From Steromphala cineraria (Eukaryota; Mollusca; Gastropoda; Trochida; Trochidae): a DNA stretch of 64,000 nucleotides. Shown here one piece after another: positions 33,887-44,960 of the stretch. Every line of letters starts with the position of its first letter. Position 1 is the first letter of the stretch. The translations under genes were made by a program, and so were the position numbers. The notes beneath the pieces are model-generated. The model did no database searches. It was given only the letters and a program-made list of their open reading frames with translations, and had not been told where the DNA came from. Location: contig OU744734.1 of the NCBI GenBank assembly GCA_916613615.1, positions 35,532,801 to 35,596,800 of the forward strand. The letters are read 5' to 3'.

Positions 33887-34150
33887 TGTCACAATAGCTG
33901 TGAACATAGAGGCGTGAGTGCATCGCCGAACGCAACCAGTGCTACGACAGTGCGCGTGCTGCATGACAGGGTCGTGCATTAAAGGTATAAAAGCCGAGTG
34001 AAACTTGTATTGGGTGTCAGAAGCTGGAAATTGCTGACGAGTGACCAGGTTGGCATGGGCTGTTTGAGCCGTGAGTATGGTTGTTTGGAATTGAATAAAA
34101 TACATGTACTTTTTTGTTGTTGAAATGTTTGACAATTATTTGTATTTTAT
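33887..34150 (+). repeat. 3' LTR, truncated
   Basis: Matches the first 264 bp of the 5' LTR with three substitutions by my count, including TGTTTGAGCC in place of TGTTTTAGCC. It stops at TGTATTTTAT and is joined directly to CTTGAAACCGG, which is a copy of sequence that lies upstream of the 5' LTR. If the LTR is 1356 bp, about 1.1 kb is missing here. Confidence 0.75.
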
Positions 34151-34763
34151 CTTGAAACCGGAAACATTGATGTATGTGATATTGGCTTTTTCACCATTAA
34201 AATACTCTCTGTCAACCACAATGATACTGGTCAAAACGCTTGGACAATGATCAGAGTGATGACCAATTGGCTGTTGATCAGTGGAGATAAGCCCAGACAG
34301 CAGGAACTTCTAACACTAAACCTTAAGACTTAATACTCATTAAGTTACCTTTGGTAGCTGTTAGCGACAATCACATTATTCTTCGTTCATGACATTTGAA
34401 CAAAATCTCTTAAAATATGAAACATTGTTGGGGAGATTTCTCGATTCTATGTTTGTAGATATTCTTTTAACGTAATGAACATTATGAATTTATGACAACA
34501 TTATGATATTATCGAACCTGTGGTGTGTCTCAACCCACAAGCAAAGGGTAAAAGTATATTCTCATGTGAAATAAGGTCACGAATGAAATGGAGTGTCTGT
34601 TCGTTTAAAAGTCAGATCCATGTAACAAGACAGATGCTTGTTACAGACTGTGATCTATTGGTCTGCCAATCCTCCTAAACTCTCCCAGACAACCAATATT
34701 CCTGCTCAATTTCCCTTCAGGATCTCTTTTAAGGAATCGTTTCTTTTTTTGTAACCTCAAGGG
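34151..34763. repeat. Duplicate of the retroelement's upstream flank
   Basis: Copies 27268-27887 with only a few substitutions and one 12-bp deletion (near 34298). It ends at the same AACCTCAAGGG where the element inserted, then continues into ACTTCATGCCCC, the undisturbed downstream flank. Confidence 0.85.
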
Positions 34764-35322
34764 ACTTCATGCCCCTTTCCTTTACTGTTCCTTAATTCTT
34801 CGACAGTGTAGTGTAGTATCATTATGCAACTTCACTGAACAATTAAATGAGGTCCTCTGGTCAACGCTGCTTCTTCTTTTCTTACTCAAGGGGAGAAGTC
34901 TTGTTGACATTTTATATTGATACATGTTTTAAATAAATGCTCTCTTTATGTCATCAAAAAATTGTTTTAGGCTTTGCATACTCTTCTATTTGATCTTATC
35001 ACTGATTGGGCAACCTTTGTGCTGGAGACATCTTTATCCTGGCATGTTGACCTTAATCTCAGCATCATCGAGGATTTCTTGAACATGAAGGGCGTGTTTC
35101 CAAGAAAGAAGTTTTTTCTTTGCCGCATAGCTTGGAGTGTAATTGCTGAATGATCTTATAGACTACTGGTCTATATGCTGATGATTAATCTTAGATTAAC
35201 ACATGTCTACATTGCTGGCTAAGAGAAATTACCATACTGCTTTGAACCTCTCTTGGGATATACATTTAGTACATGTACATGGAATTAACTTAATTGGGCA
35301 ATTACGTGAACTAAGAGATCTA
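34764..35322 (-). repeat. Tandem segmental unit, copy 1 (right part), with exon p remnant
   Basis: Matches 44960-45498. On the minus strand 35210-34960 reads NYTPSYAAKKKLLSWKHAL and EILDDAEIKV, related to the 7.46 kb frame and to 45395-45150. It ends at AGATCTA, the target site of the Tc1 element. Confidence 0.6.
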
Positions 35323-36923
35323 TACACAGTAAAAAAAGTTAAGCACCCCCAAAATGAAAGTTGTATAACTTTAGGTTTCTATGATCATATTATTTCATTC
35401 GATAGACAGGCCAAATATGGTATTTTAGCTATGAACTGGTCTGGTTTCTGTTATGGAACGGTTCTCACGAACGGAGCTATTGGCATGCAGATCATGCAAC
35501 CCATGATTTTTGCTAAATGCAGTTTCAACCTTCGGGTTACCGTGGCTATATAAACGCCTCTTTCTGCTTCAATGTCATTCAATACACAAAAGTTATGAAC
35601 GATGCAACGAAGGAGATTGTCCGAGGCTACGAGATGGCAAATTATCGGGCAGCATTTAGCAGGTTTATCTTACAAGGAAATTGGGAGAAGAAATGGTTAC
35701 CACTATTCGGTTATCAGTCGTTTAGTGCGGAAACATGTCCAAACGAATCATGTTAACACTCGGCCACGTTCTGTCAGACCCGGGGCTACCACATTGCAAG
35801 AGGACAGAAACCTACTACGTCATCAACGACGTCAACCGTTCGCGTCAAGTACCGTCTTGAAACAGGCCTAGCTACCCTATAGACGTCTCAGCAATCAGAC
35901 GGTAAGGAACCGCCTCAAAGCAGCAGGATTAAGGTCTCGACGTGTCATCGGACGTCGAAACCTAACAAATCGACATAAACGGGATCGTTGGATGTGGTGT
36001 GGTGACAGGCATGGAGACGTATCCATTGGTCAAACGAGAGTCGTTTCCTCCTCCATAGCGTTGACGGGCGAATTAGAGTATGGAGAGTCAAGAGCAGTCG
36101 CTACACACCAAGGAACATTCTTCCAAGAGTACCATATGGTGGAGGATCCGTTATGGTGTGGAGTTGCTTTTCGTTTGATTGCAAGTTGGATTTGGTAACA
36201 CTACAAGGCACACTAACGGGCGCCCGCTACATTGCTGAGGTGTTGGATCCAGTTGTGATTGACCATTTTGATGACCACAGACTTGCAACTCGACCCCTGT
36301 TCATGGACGATAATGCTCGGCCTCACCGTTCACGAGCTGTGATACAACATCTTGAGAATAATGGTGTTTCTCGAATCCCCTGGCCAGCAATGTCTCCAGA
36401 TTTGAATCCCATCGAGCATGTTTGGGACATGATTGGTCGACGTCTACAGAGAAGGAACCCTCCTTCACTAAATCTGAGACAATTGGAGGCAGCACTTCAC
36501 GATGAGTGGCAGCAAATCCCCATGGAACAATTAAAGAACCTCGTAAGGGGTATGCCCAGAAGACTGAATGCCGTACTTCAGGCACGTGGTGGCAACACAC
36601 GCTTTTGACACTAAACTGTTCCTAAGACGCTGACAATGATTATTCAGTATGATTTCTTTATCTTGTTCAGCCTCTAAACTTGAATACAAAACATTTACGG
36701 GTTTGTGTTTTTCACAATTTTCCACTCATTTTTCGTTTCCTGTTTTTGGTCATTTGCAATCCTTGAAGATAAACATTTTTCTTGTCAACGAATAACAAAA
36801 TGCTTAAACTATTTTTCTGAACTCTGTTTTGCATCTGTGGAATCTTGAGTTTTTCTACAGTGGGTCTTTTAAACCGTCCCCTCTCAAAAAATGAAGGGGG
36901 TGCTTAACTTTTTTGACTGTGTG
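35323..36923 (+). mobile_element. Tc1/mariner element, 1601 bp
   Basis: The inverted ends are TACACAGTAAAAAAAGTTAA then GCACCCCC (35323-35350) and the reverse complement of CACACAGTCAAAAAAGTTAA then GCACCCCC (ending 36923). The flanking TA dinucleotides (35321-35322, 36924-36925) are the target duplication. Two paralogous unoccupied sites in the window, AGATCTACATGAATCC (45493) and ATATCTATATAAATCC (47075), confirm both borders. Confidence 0.9.
35602..36608 (+). pseudogene. Tc1-like DD34E transposase, lightly broken
   Basis: ATG at 35602. The N-terminal paired-like HTH reads LSEATRWQIIGQHLAGLSYK and EIGRRNGYHYSVISRLVRKH. A TAG at 35869-35871 interrupts the frame, which then continues (VRNRLKAAGLRSRRVIGRR) to about 36003. 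There the reading moves to another frame that is open to 36608. That part has NESRF and DGRIRVWR with GGGSVMVW, then MDDNARPHRSRAVIQHLENN and SPDLNPIEHVWDMIGRRL. The DDN Asp and the IEH Glu are 34 residues apart, which is diagnostic for Tc1. One stop and one frameshift are the only lesions I see. The protein should cut and insert the element at TA. Confidence 0.85.
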
Positions 36924-39235
36924 TATTTGAATCCATAAAATGGAGGATGATATTTTTAGACCACGAAGCGTTTTAAGGGCAAAATTGATACTGTTTTGAT
37001 TATTTCAGGTTTTCATGTCCATTTCTAAGAAAGTTCACATGCTCTTTGATGTTTGATGATAATATAATGTGATAAGCATCCATTTTTCTGCAGCTATGAG
37101 CACGTGTGACATACATATCAACATTGCGTTCACTCCCCACGGCAGATCAAATCATGAAATGTCACATAGAAATAGGTCAATCAGTAGTATTTGTTTTATG
37201 ATGAACAAATCGAGTTTAAGCACGAATATGTCTGTATATCTTTGAAGTTTTAACCGAGATATAGTGCATGTGGATGTAGAAATGTTAAACTTTTCAGTAT
37301 CACTTGATAAACCTTTACTTAGTATGTTAGTCGGTTATGAACTCATTTCACACATTCATAGGATGTGTAAATTGTGTAACTTAAAATATGGTGTTATTTT
37401 TTTAGATGTTAATCAAGTTCTGAATTACTTTTAGGAGATTTTGTTTCATAACATATGACACAATGTAAAAAAATGCAAATTTTGAATAAGCTTGATTTTT
37501 TAAAAACATATGAAATTGCCTTCCACGAAATGACACTTATGCAAACTATTGTTATGTTGCACTTCATTCACAATTTCTTTGCAAATAACGTTAATGACTT
37601 AATTAAAATGAACAAAATAGTACCATCAAATATGGAATTTATATATACATGAACTGTTGAACGGCAATTTTACATTGATAACAGAATGCAGACTTGACGC
37701 AAATTTGAACTTTGCTGTTGAGACAATTTTTCTTATGTAAGTTTGAATAAATGTCTGCACTTTTTGATCTTCAGGAAATTACAGGATGATGTTGCTCTCA
37801 AAGGTCTTCTATTTTGGTTTTGCGGTGATCCTATGTGTCAGACTGATTTGGCTTCTGTTGAATACAGTTATATGCGGTCATGTTCATGGAAAAACAAGCC
37901 TTTGAAAACACTCAATTGAAATCGGATAGGCCAACCCATAAATTTCTGATTCTTGATTCTACAAGAAAATTTTCATATGATTTACTAATGAGTGAAAGAT
38001 TGAGGATATGTTCATTTATTAATCATTTCTCTCTGTCAAGAAGTAATTATGTTCATTTTCTGATATTGAAAACTCTTCATAAATGTATGATATGTCACAC
38101 TTCACATAAGTACATAAGTCTTTTGAAGTTGCTCATGTTCAAAATTCTTTAGAGATAAGATTATCATTATCTCATCATATAAACTTAAGTTTTTACAAAT
38201 TAGTTTTCTTAGCGCAATTGAAGTCTAAAGGTTAAGTATGTTCTTATGTTCACCCCATAAAACTTATGAAATTTGTAAAAATAATTGCAACATTTTCAGA
38301 TATTATGATATATTCCATTCACACAAAATCCATTAAAAAATTATAAGAAGACTTGCAACAATTCCATTGTAACAAAAGCTTTCAACAAAACAATAAGTTG
38401 CATCATGTTTTTGGAACAAAAATATGTTTTTTACTTATGATGATTTTTCATCAATACAGAAAATTAACATGATCATTAACTTGCTTTGAAACAGCAATCT
38501 CCACGCAAGATTTTGACATCAGCAGAGAAACATCTATCAGAGGACAGAGGAGTTTTTGTCCTAATTGGAGTCCGCCATGTTAACTTGTGTAAGTCAATGC
38601 TGTTTCTTCCATTCTTACTCAATTTTTGTTGTTATTGTAGATTAATAATTGTTCACAGGAGTCAAATAGCTACATTTTTGGCGTCAATTGTCACTTAATA
38701 GCACTCATTCATTAATTCAATATTAAATGCCATTTTATATTAATATCCTACATGTACATTATTCCAATGACTCTCTTTCTGTCTGTACACTGTATCCTTG
38801 TATTCCTTCACTATATGTTTTCTAGTTATTAATCATCCATCTAGTCAAGTGTTCTCAGGTCTAGTTTTAAACAAGTGCCATCGGGAGAGATAGCTTATCC
38901 CCCTGGCCCGACAGAAATCGAATGATCACTTTTAGCATATATTTTGATATACTGATTGTGTGAATAACGTTGTATGCATACATGCAGGTAATTTTTTTCC
39001 ACTTTTGATAACCATCATAGGACTATAATAAACCACATCTAGATTGTTTTAATTAGCAAATGTTTATGTTATGCCATTGTCAAGTTCCTCATGTTAATAT
39101 GAAGAGAGAGCAAAACAACCATCCTGTTTGATTGAATATGCTGTTTGATTAAAACATCTTCATTCCTTGATGAGACACAGTTAAGAAATTAATGGTTATG
39201 TTTGAATGAAGAATGTCATTGAGTTAAAACTGCAA

Positions 39236-39845
39236 TTTAAAACACCAAAAGGCACATTTGTAAACAGTTTCATTGAGCTAGCCCTGATGGTTTTCAAATT
39301 CTGTACCGAAAATGCATTTTTAAATTGTGGTTGCCTGAAAACTGGAAAAATAACAAATTCCAGAAAGTTGAAAATCCCAAAAGGCACAACTACATGTCAT
39401 GATTAGTCAATATACTTAGTTTCATGGAGCTAACCCTGTTGGTTTCAAACTTCTGCTCTGAAAACGCAATTCTGCGTTTCCGTTGAAACTGGAAAAACAA
39501 AAAATTCCAGAAAGTTGAAAATCCCAAAAGGCACAACTACATGTCCTGTTTATTATCAACATACCAAGTTTCGTTAAGCTAGTCCAAACCGTTTTCGAGT
39601 TCTGCTCCGAGAACACATTTCTAAGTTGCGTTTCCATGGAAACCGCCAAAAGGAAAAACTCAAGAAAGTTGAAAATCCCAAAAGGCACAACTACATGTGA
39701 TGATTACTCAACATAAAAAGTTTTGTTAAACTAGGCCAAACTGTTTTCGAGTTCTGCTCCGGAAACAATGTGATCACAGACATACAGACGCACAGACGGA
39801 GCCAAAGACTATACAACCCCCCCCCGCATTATATGCCCCGGGGAT
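39236..39845 (+). mobile_element. Element with about 150-bp tandem core repeats
   Basis: The phrase CCAAAAGGCACAACTACATG recurs near 39376, 39523 and 39677, with a diverged first copy near 39245. Each time it is followed by a TTTCGTTAAGCTAG-like and then a TTTTCGAGTTCTGCTCCG-like segment. It ends in ACATACAGACGCACAGACGG, a short C run (39817-39825) and CCCCGGGGATAAAAA. A tandem-core body with a fixed tail resembles non-autonomous elements of bivalves such as pearl/CvA or Helentron-related elements. That assignment is inference. Confidence 0.55.
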
Positions 39846-39962
39846 AAAAAGGTCACTTTCCCATGTGGAATCTCCCTTATCTCTGCAGATCTGTCCTTGG
39901 TCATGTAAAGTGGCAAACTAATGAACCTTGTGCTTGTGTTGTATTCACTGGTGAAGTGTGAT

Positions 39963-40727
39963 ATACATGTATATACAGAACGTCATACGTGTGCATTTGG
40001 GTCGTTTGTATTGTACAAGTAGGTATCATGGACGCGGAGGAACAACGAGTTATATACTCTCCTTTTAACCATTTTAAGAGTAATTTTGAATTGTTTAAAT
40101 AATCCGAGACGTCGCACTGCGCATTGATACATACTGCGAACAAGGCGATTACCTACAACAAGCTCGACTGATGATTTGATACCGCAGTTATCTTTTTATT
40201 TTCTCATTACTTTGCGTAAGAGGCAATTTTCTCAAGTGTGAAAATAAAATAAAGTGATAAAAGTTATTCCTTAGTAATTATTTAAAAAATTCTGAATATG
40301 ATAAACGTAATTTTAGGATTCCGAGCGACGGGATTCTTTCAAACGATGTCACCATGGAAATGACGTCATGATCGTTGTAGGCTATGATGTCATAGGGCGA
40401 AGTGTCGCTGGCGATGTTCTCGAAGTTTTGTTTAGGATTTCCTTTTTCAAAGTGCGTTGCAGTTTCTTTACTAAAGATAATACTAGTTTCTCACTATATT
40501 ATTCTTCAATATCATATAAAAAAGTAGGTTTGTTACCAATGCGTTAAATCCGATGTTCTTAATAGGAAAATGAGTTACCTACGGAAAGTTGCGAGAAATT
40601 CCGAATCTTGAACAAGTAGAACCGGCAATCGTGCAATACAGAATTTGCCGTGCAATACGAAATTTGAAGACGTATTCCGTATTGCACCCTGGTATTACTA
40701 TCCTAAGATTACATGAGTATATAATAA
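39963..40727. mobile_element. 765-bp insertion in unit 2, with CRE and palindrome
   Basis: Units 1 and 3 run continuously through the homologous site (23455 and 48357), while unit 2 is interrupted here. The insert carries a TGACGTCA near 40361-40368. It also has an imperfect palindrome, GTGCAATACGAAAT against ATTCCGTATTGCAC, near 40652-40689. The ends are vaguely inverted (ATACATGTATATA and TACATGAGTATAT). No ORF covers it. Confidence 0.6.
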
Positions 40728-41688
40728 GAAGTGGTTATTACGAGGATATGAGCTCAACTAGTAGATACATGTACCCCTCAGTAGATTTTGTCCTATATCT
40801 AGGTTTGGGTGTGAGCTTTGAGTTCCCTGCTTTTCAAAATCATACCAAAGGTTACCTGGACAAATTATTAGGGATTTTAAAGAAAAGGCCTGCTCGTCTT
40901 TATTTTTGTATAATCTTGCTTACCTGCAAAAATTTAGTGCAATTTCCATTTTTCTTATTCTCAGAAAGGAAACAACTTTGAATTTTCGGCTGGTACTCAT
41001 CAAGTTATTATTCTACAAGATATTTTGTATAACTAGTCAGGTTTGGGTAATGTGCTACAATGATTAACAGCATTACTCAAATCTTTTTTCAGCTCTCCCC
41101 ATCTCCTCAATACCAGGTGTCAAAAATTGAAATAAGTTTGTTTGTAAGCCAAAAACAATTATTTCTTGTTCTTTATATTGGAAACTCGATAGTTTTTTCC
41201 ATGGAATTCAGCATTTAATCACAGTCTTTTTAGGAAGATCAATATCTCCTTGATCTCCAGTTTTTATCAAAGCTGACCACCAACTGTCGATTGATAAATT
41301 AGCTTTTCACCTTGACCATCAACTAATGTAAATTCACCTGATAGAATAAGTTAGCTTTAATGTCCAGATCTGATGGGATGTTAAATGTCCTTCCTGCTGC
41401 GACATATCAATAAAACCTGCATCACTCAACACATGACCGGACATAGCTATCGACCTGCTATGAATGACCAAGGGGCGAGGACAGCTGGAGAAGTGACCAG
41501 TGATAAACTAGCCAGAGCAGGCATCAATTAGGTTCAACGATAGATGACATTCTCATTAAGTGCTGAAGTGCTGAAGTGTCTTAAGAGATAGTGTCCATAA
41601 TCTTTTGACAAATTGGCTTAACTGTCGGGACATCTTTTGTACTATCTTGAATTCTCCATCAACATTGATAACTTTTCTTCATTAAAAA

Positions 41689-41892
41689 TCAAGAATATGA
41701 AATGGAAAATGAAAATAATTTTATAAAATGCACTGTAAGTAACTCTACACTAGAATTGTTATACCTATCCAACCAATCTAAGTCTTTCCCAAATATAAGA
41801 ATTTTGGACGATTCAGTAATCTTTATACAAGAGCATTGTGATATGTCAGAAATCAGGGCAGCTGCACAAACCATTTGTCTATTAGAATTCAT
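41689..41892 (-). pseudogene. Exon g remnant, unit 2
   Basis: A 67-codon open frame containing ISDISQCSCIKITESSKILI and FGKDLDWLDR, homologous in frame to the unit 1 and unit 3 copies. It is open through the shared region, so it could be a working exon, but the rest of the unit has frameshifts. Confidence 0.4.
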
Positions 41893-44245
41893 TGTGTCCT
41901 TAGGTATAAAAGGATGTTGATAATTTAGTCAACAAATTATTTTTGCACACATTTGTTTCTTAGTGACGTTGATATTTATTTCAAAACTTTTCCACATTTT
42001 TTATATTAACAAGATAGCAGGTGATGATTTAATTCCTAACAACAACAATCGTTATAGATATAATCCAACAGTACAAAATCCTAATCGTTCTTATCTCAAA
42101 ATAAATGTTATATTTACTAAAACTAAAACTAAATCTCTCTAGGTTAACCTTCGGCATCAATTGTGTCACCAACATGTTTCAGTGAGATCAAATTTTCTTT
42201 AAAAAAATCAAAGATTCAAGTATCAATAACTTGATTCATTGTTTAGCTACGTTAAGGTCATATATACCCGATGGGTGACTAAAACAATATGTAACCAATA
42301 TACATGTTACATTGATATTTAAAGATATGTTTTTATGTTCAGATGTGTGTTTATCGATATCAGATCTTTTTTCTCGGTTAACGAGTAGTAGGACAAATAC
42401 ATGTAAAGATCAAAGGGCGCATTTTTTAGAATGGCTTGAAATAGCCTGGAGCATAACATTTTGTTTGATACAAAACGTCAAGACATCGATCCAAGGCATT
42501 TCCTGTTCACAGTTTGGTAAAAGACCATGTGGTGTATACTGACCTTCTTTGATACTCACAGTCAAGTTATATGTTTCAGCGATTGGTAAATAACAAAGCT
42601 TGTGATATCAAACATCAAACAAGAGGTTCATTGAAGGTTTGATATGGTCAATAATGGTCATTGTACATCATCAAGCTTTAGTATGTTGATATGTGTACAA
42701 CCATCTCTTGAACAAGATATATAAACTGAAGATTTGTTGTGAATAATAAATGTGACTTCGACTTTCGCTCCTATAAAAGGCTGTCTTTCTTTTTATGGAA
42801 CACTATTAATTATAAAAAATTATTCATATTTGAGCGCTTTTTGTAATCACAGCGCTAAGTATTTCTGGGATAAAGTAATCATCATGTCTGTCTGTCCTTC
42901 TTTCCACAATCATGTCATTTCCGGGGCAGAACTCAAGAAACGGTAAAACCAAGCTCAAAGAAACTTGAAATTTTTATTTTGGCAAATCTATGAAAACAAA
43001 TGACCATAATATTTGCATTATGAAACCACAGTCTTGTGTTCAATATTTTGTGAAAAACAAAAACAAAAGGTACCACTACTAATAGCTCCACACAGTATTT
43101 GATTAGGAAGCAGACTTGTAAGAAGAGGACAGGTATTTGTTATTGAATCCCAATCAATGAGACATGATCGATGTTGCTGGCAGTCTGTGATGTATTGGTC
43201 TGTAAAACCTCCTTCCATCTTCCGTCTAGACAATACACAATCCTATTCAGGGTCTTTTGTACGGATTCCATGCTTCTTTTTTTTATTACTTTATTCTTTG
43301 ACACAAACTACACGTTATACACGGTAGTACCCGTTCCACGGCCCAATCAAATTTGACCTTTTCCAGCCATTCCATCAAGGATTCTAGTTGTTGACTATTC
43401 TTTGTGTTTCTCTTCTCGAAATAGATATGTTACATTTTCTGTATTACTTGCTGACACTAAGCCTACCTTCGGCACTGAAGCCGAGGTTGGTGTTGGAGAC
43501 ATATTCAGCTTGACTAGTTGACCTTAATCTCAACATCACAGAGATCTTGGCCAACCTGAAAGACAATTTTTCTGTGGATGTAGTTGTAGGCCTCTTGCAT
43601 GAATGTCAGTGGTATTGTTGTATGATCTGCATAGATTACAGATCTAAGTTCCTCTGATATTTAACTAAAGGTCACTCTCTCAGTTAAGTAAAGCAAATCT
43701 TTTAGCTTTCATTCTGATAAATAGCCATACTGAAGTAGCTAAAACCAAGGGAAAATAGGAAACATGATTTAGCAACGTCAAGTAAGTTTTGAAATGTTGA
43801 TTTCGATATGTTATTTCCAGGTAGGATAATATGTCTGGCTATATTTTAACTCTCATTACAATATGGCTGAAGGATTTGTGTGTAGTATATGATTACCGGT
43901 TGTCTTATGTAGTCAATCATCACATTGCATGTGTGCAGGTATAACTTCAGATCACATTAAACTGAGAGTTGGCAAACAGAAGCAGGAACATTGATGTATG
44001 TGATATTGGCATTGTCACCATTAAAATACTCTCTGTCAAAACCACCAGGATAGTGGTCACAGCGTTTGGACAATGGCCAGAGTGATGACCAATTGGCTGT
44101 TGGTCAGTGGAGATAAGCCCAGACAGCAGGAACTTCTAACACTAAACCTTAAGACTTAATACTCATTAAGTTACCTTTGGTAGCTGTTAGCGACAATCAC
44201 ATTATTCTTCGTTCATGACATTTGAACAAAATCTCTTAAAATATG

Positions 44246-44342
44246 CATGGGCTGTTTGAGCCGTGAGTATGGTTGTTTGGAATTGAATAAAATACATGTA
44301 CTTTTTTGTTGTTGAAATGTTTGACAATTATTTGTATTTTAT
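44246..44342 (+). repeat. LTR fragment joined to flank copy
   Basis: Identical to the inner part of the 3' LTR (CATGGGCTGTTTGAGCCGTG to TGTATTTTAT), including the 3'-LTR-specific TTTGAGCC. It is followed by the same CTTGAAACCGG junction as at 34151. On its left it abuts AAAATATG, in the middle of a flank copy. This is the scar of a deletion in a duplicated version of the retroelement locus. Confidence 0.85.
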
Positions 44343-44960
44343 CTTGAAACCGGAAACATTGATGTATGTGATATTGGCTTTTTCACCATTAAAATACTCT
44401 CTGTCAACCACAATGATACTGGTCAAAACGCTTGGACAATGATCAGAGTGATGACCAATTGGCTGTTGATCAGTGGAGATAAGCCCAGACAGCAGGAACT
44501 TCTAACACTAAACCTTAAGACTTAATACTCATTAAGTTACCTTTGGTAGCTGTTAGCAACAATCACATTTTTCTTCGTTCATGACTTTTGAACAAATTGT
44601 CTTCAGAATATGAAACATTGTTTGGGAGATTTTTAGATGCTATGCTTCTGGATATTCTTTTAACGTAATGAATATTATGAATTTATGACAATTATGATAT
44701 TATTGAACCTGTGGTGTGTCTCAACCCACAAGCAAAGAGTTATGTATCTCCTCTGAGGCTCATGTGAAGCAAGATTGCCAATGAAATGGAGTGTCTGTTC
44801 GTTTAAAAGTCAGATCCATGTAACAAGACAGATGCTTGTGACAGCCTGTGATCTATTGGTCTGCCGATCCTTCTAAAATGTCCCAGACAACCAATATTCC
44901 TGCTCAATTTCCCTTCATGGTCTCCTTTAAGGAATCGTTTCTTTTTTTATAACCTGCAGG
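44343..44960. repeat. Second flank copy in unit 2
   Basis: Matches 34151-34763, sharing CAACCACAATG and the 12-bp deletion (CCAGACAGCAGG) that distinguish 34.2 kb from 27.3 kb. It then continues ACTTCATGCACC like 34764. Confidence 0.8.

Larger units (their letters stand above)
27888..34150 (+). mobile_element. Gmr1-like Ty3/gypsy LTR retrotransposon (dead)
   Basis: The element has a full 5' LTR, gag, then pol in the order protease-integrase-reverse transcriptase-RNase H, and a truncated 3' LTR. Integrase upstream of RT is the Ty1/copia order, yet every domain is of gypsy type (HHCC and DD35E integrase with a GPY/F-like tail, YIDD RT). That combination, together with a SCAN-like capsid, defines the Gmr1-like group. 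Lesions are an in-frame TGA in gag (29714), frame changes near 30290, 31543 and 32262, and a deletion at 32821-32845 that removes RT motif A. It is inserted in unit 1 of the tandem array after AACCTCAAGGG. The expected target duplication is not found next to the 3' LTR because that side has been rearranged. Confidence 0.9.
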
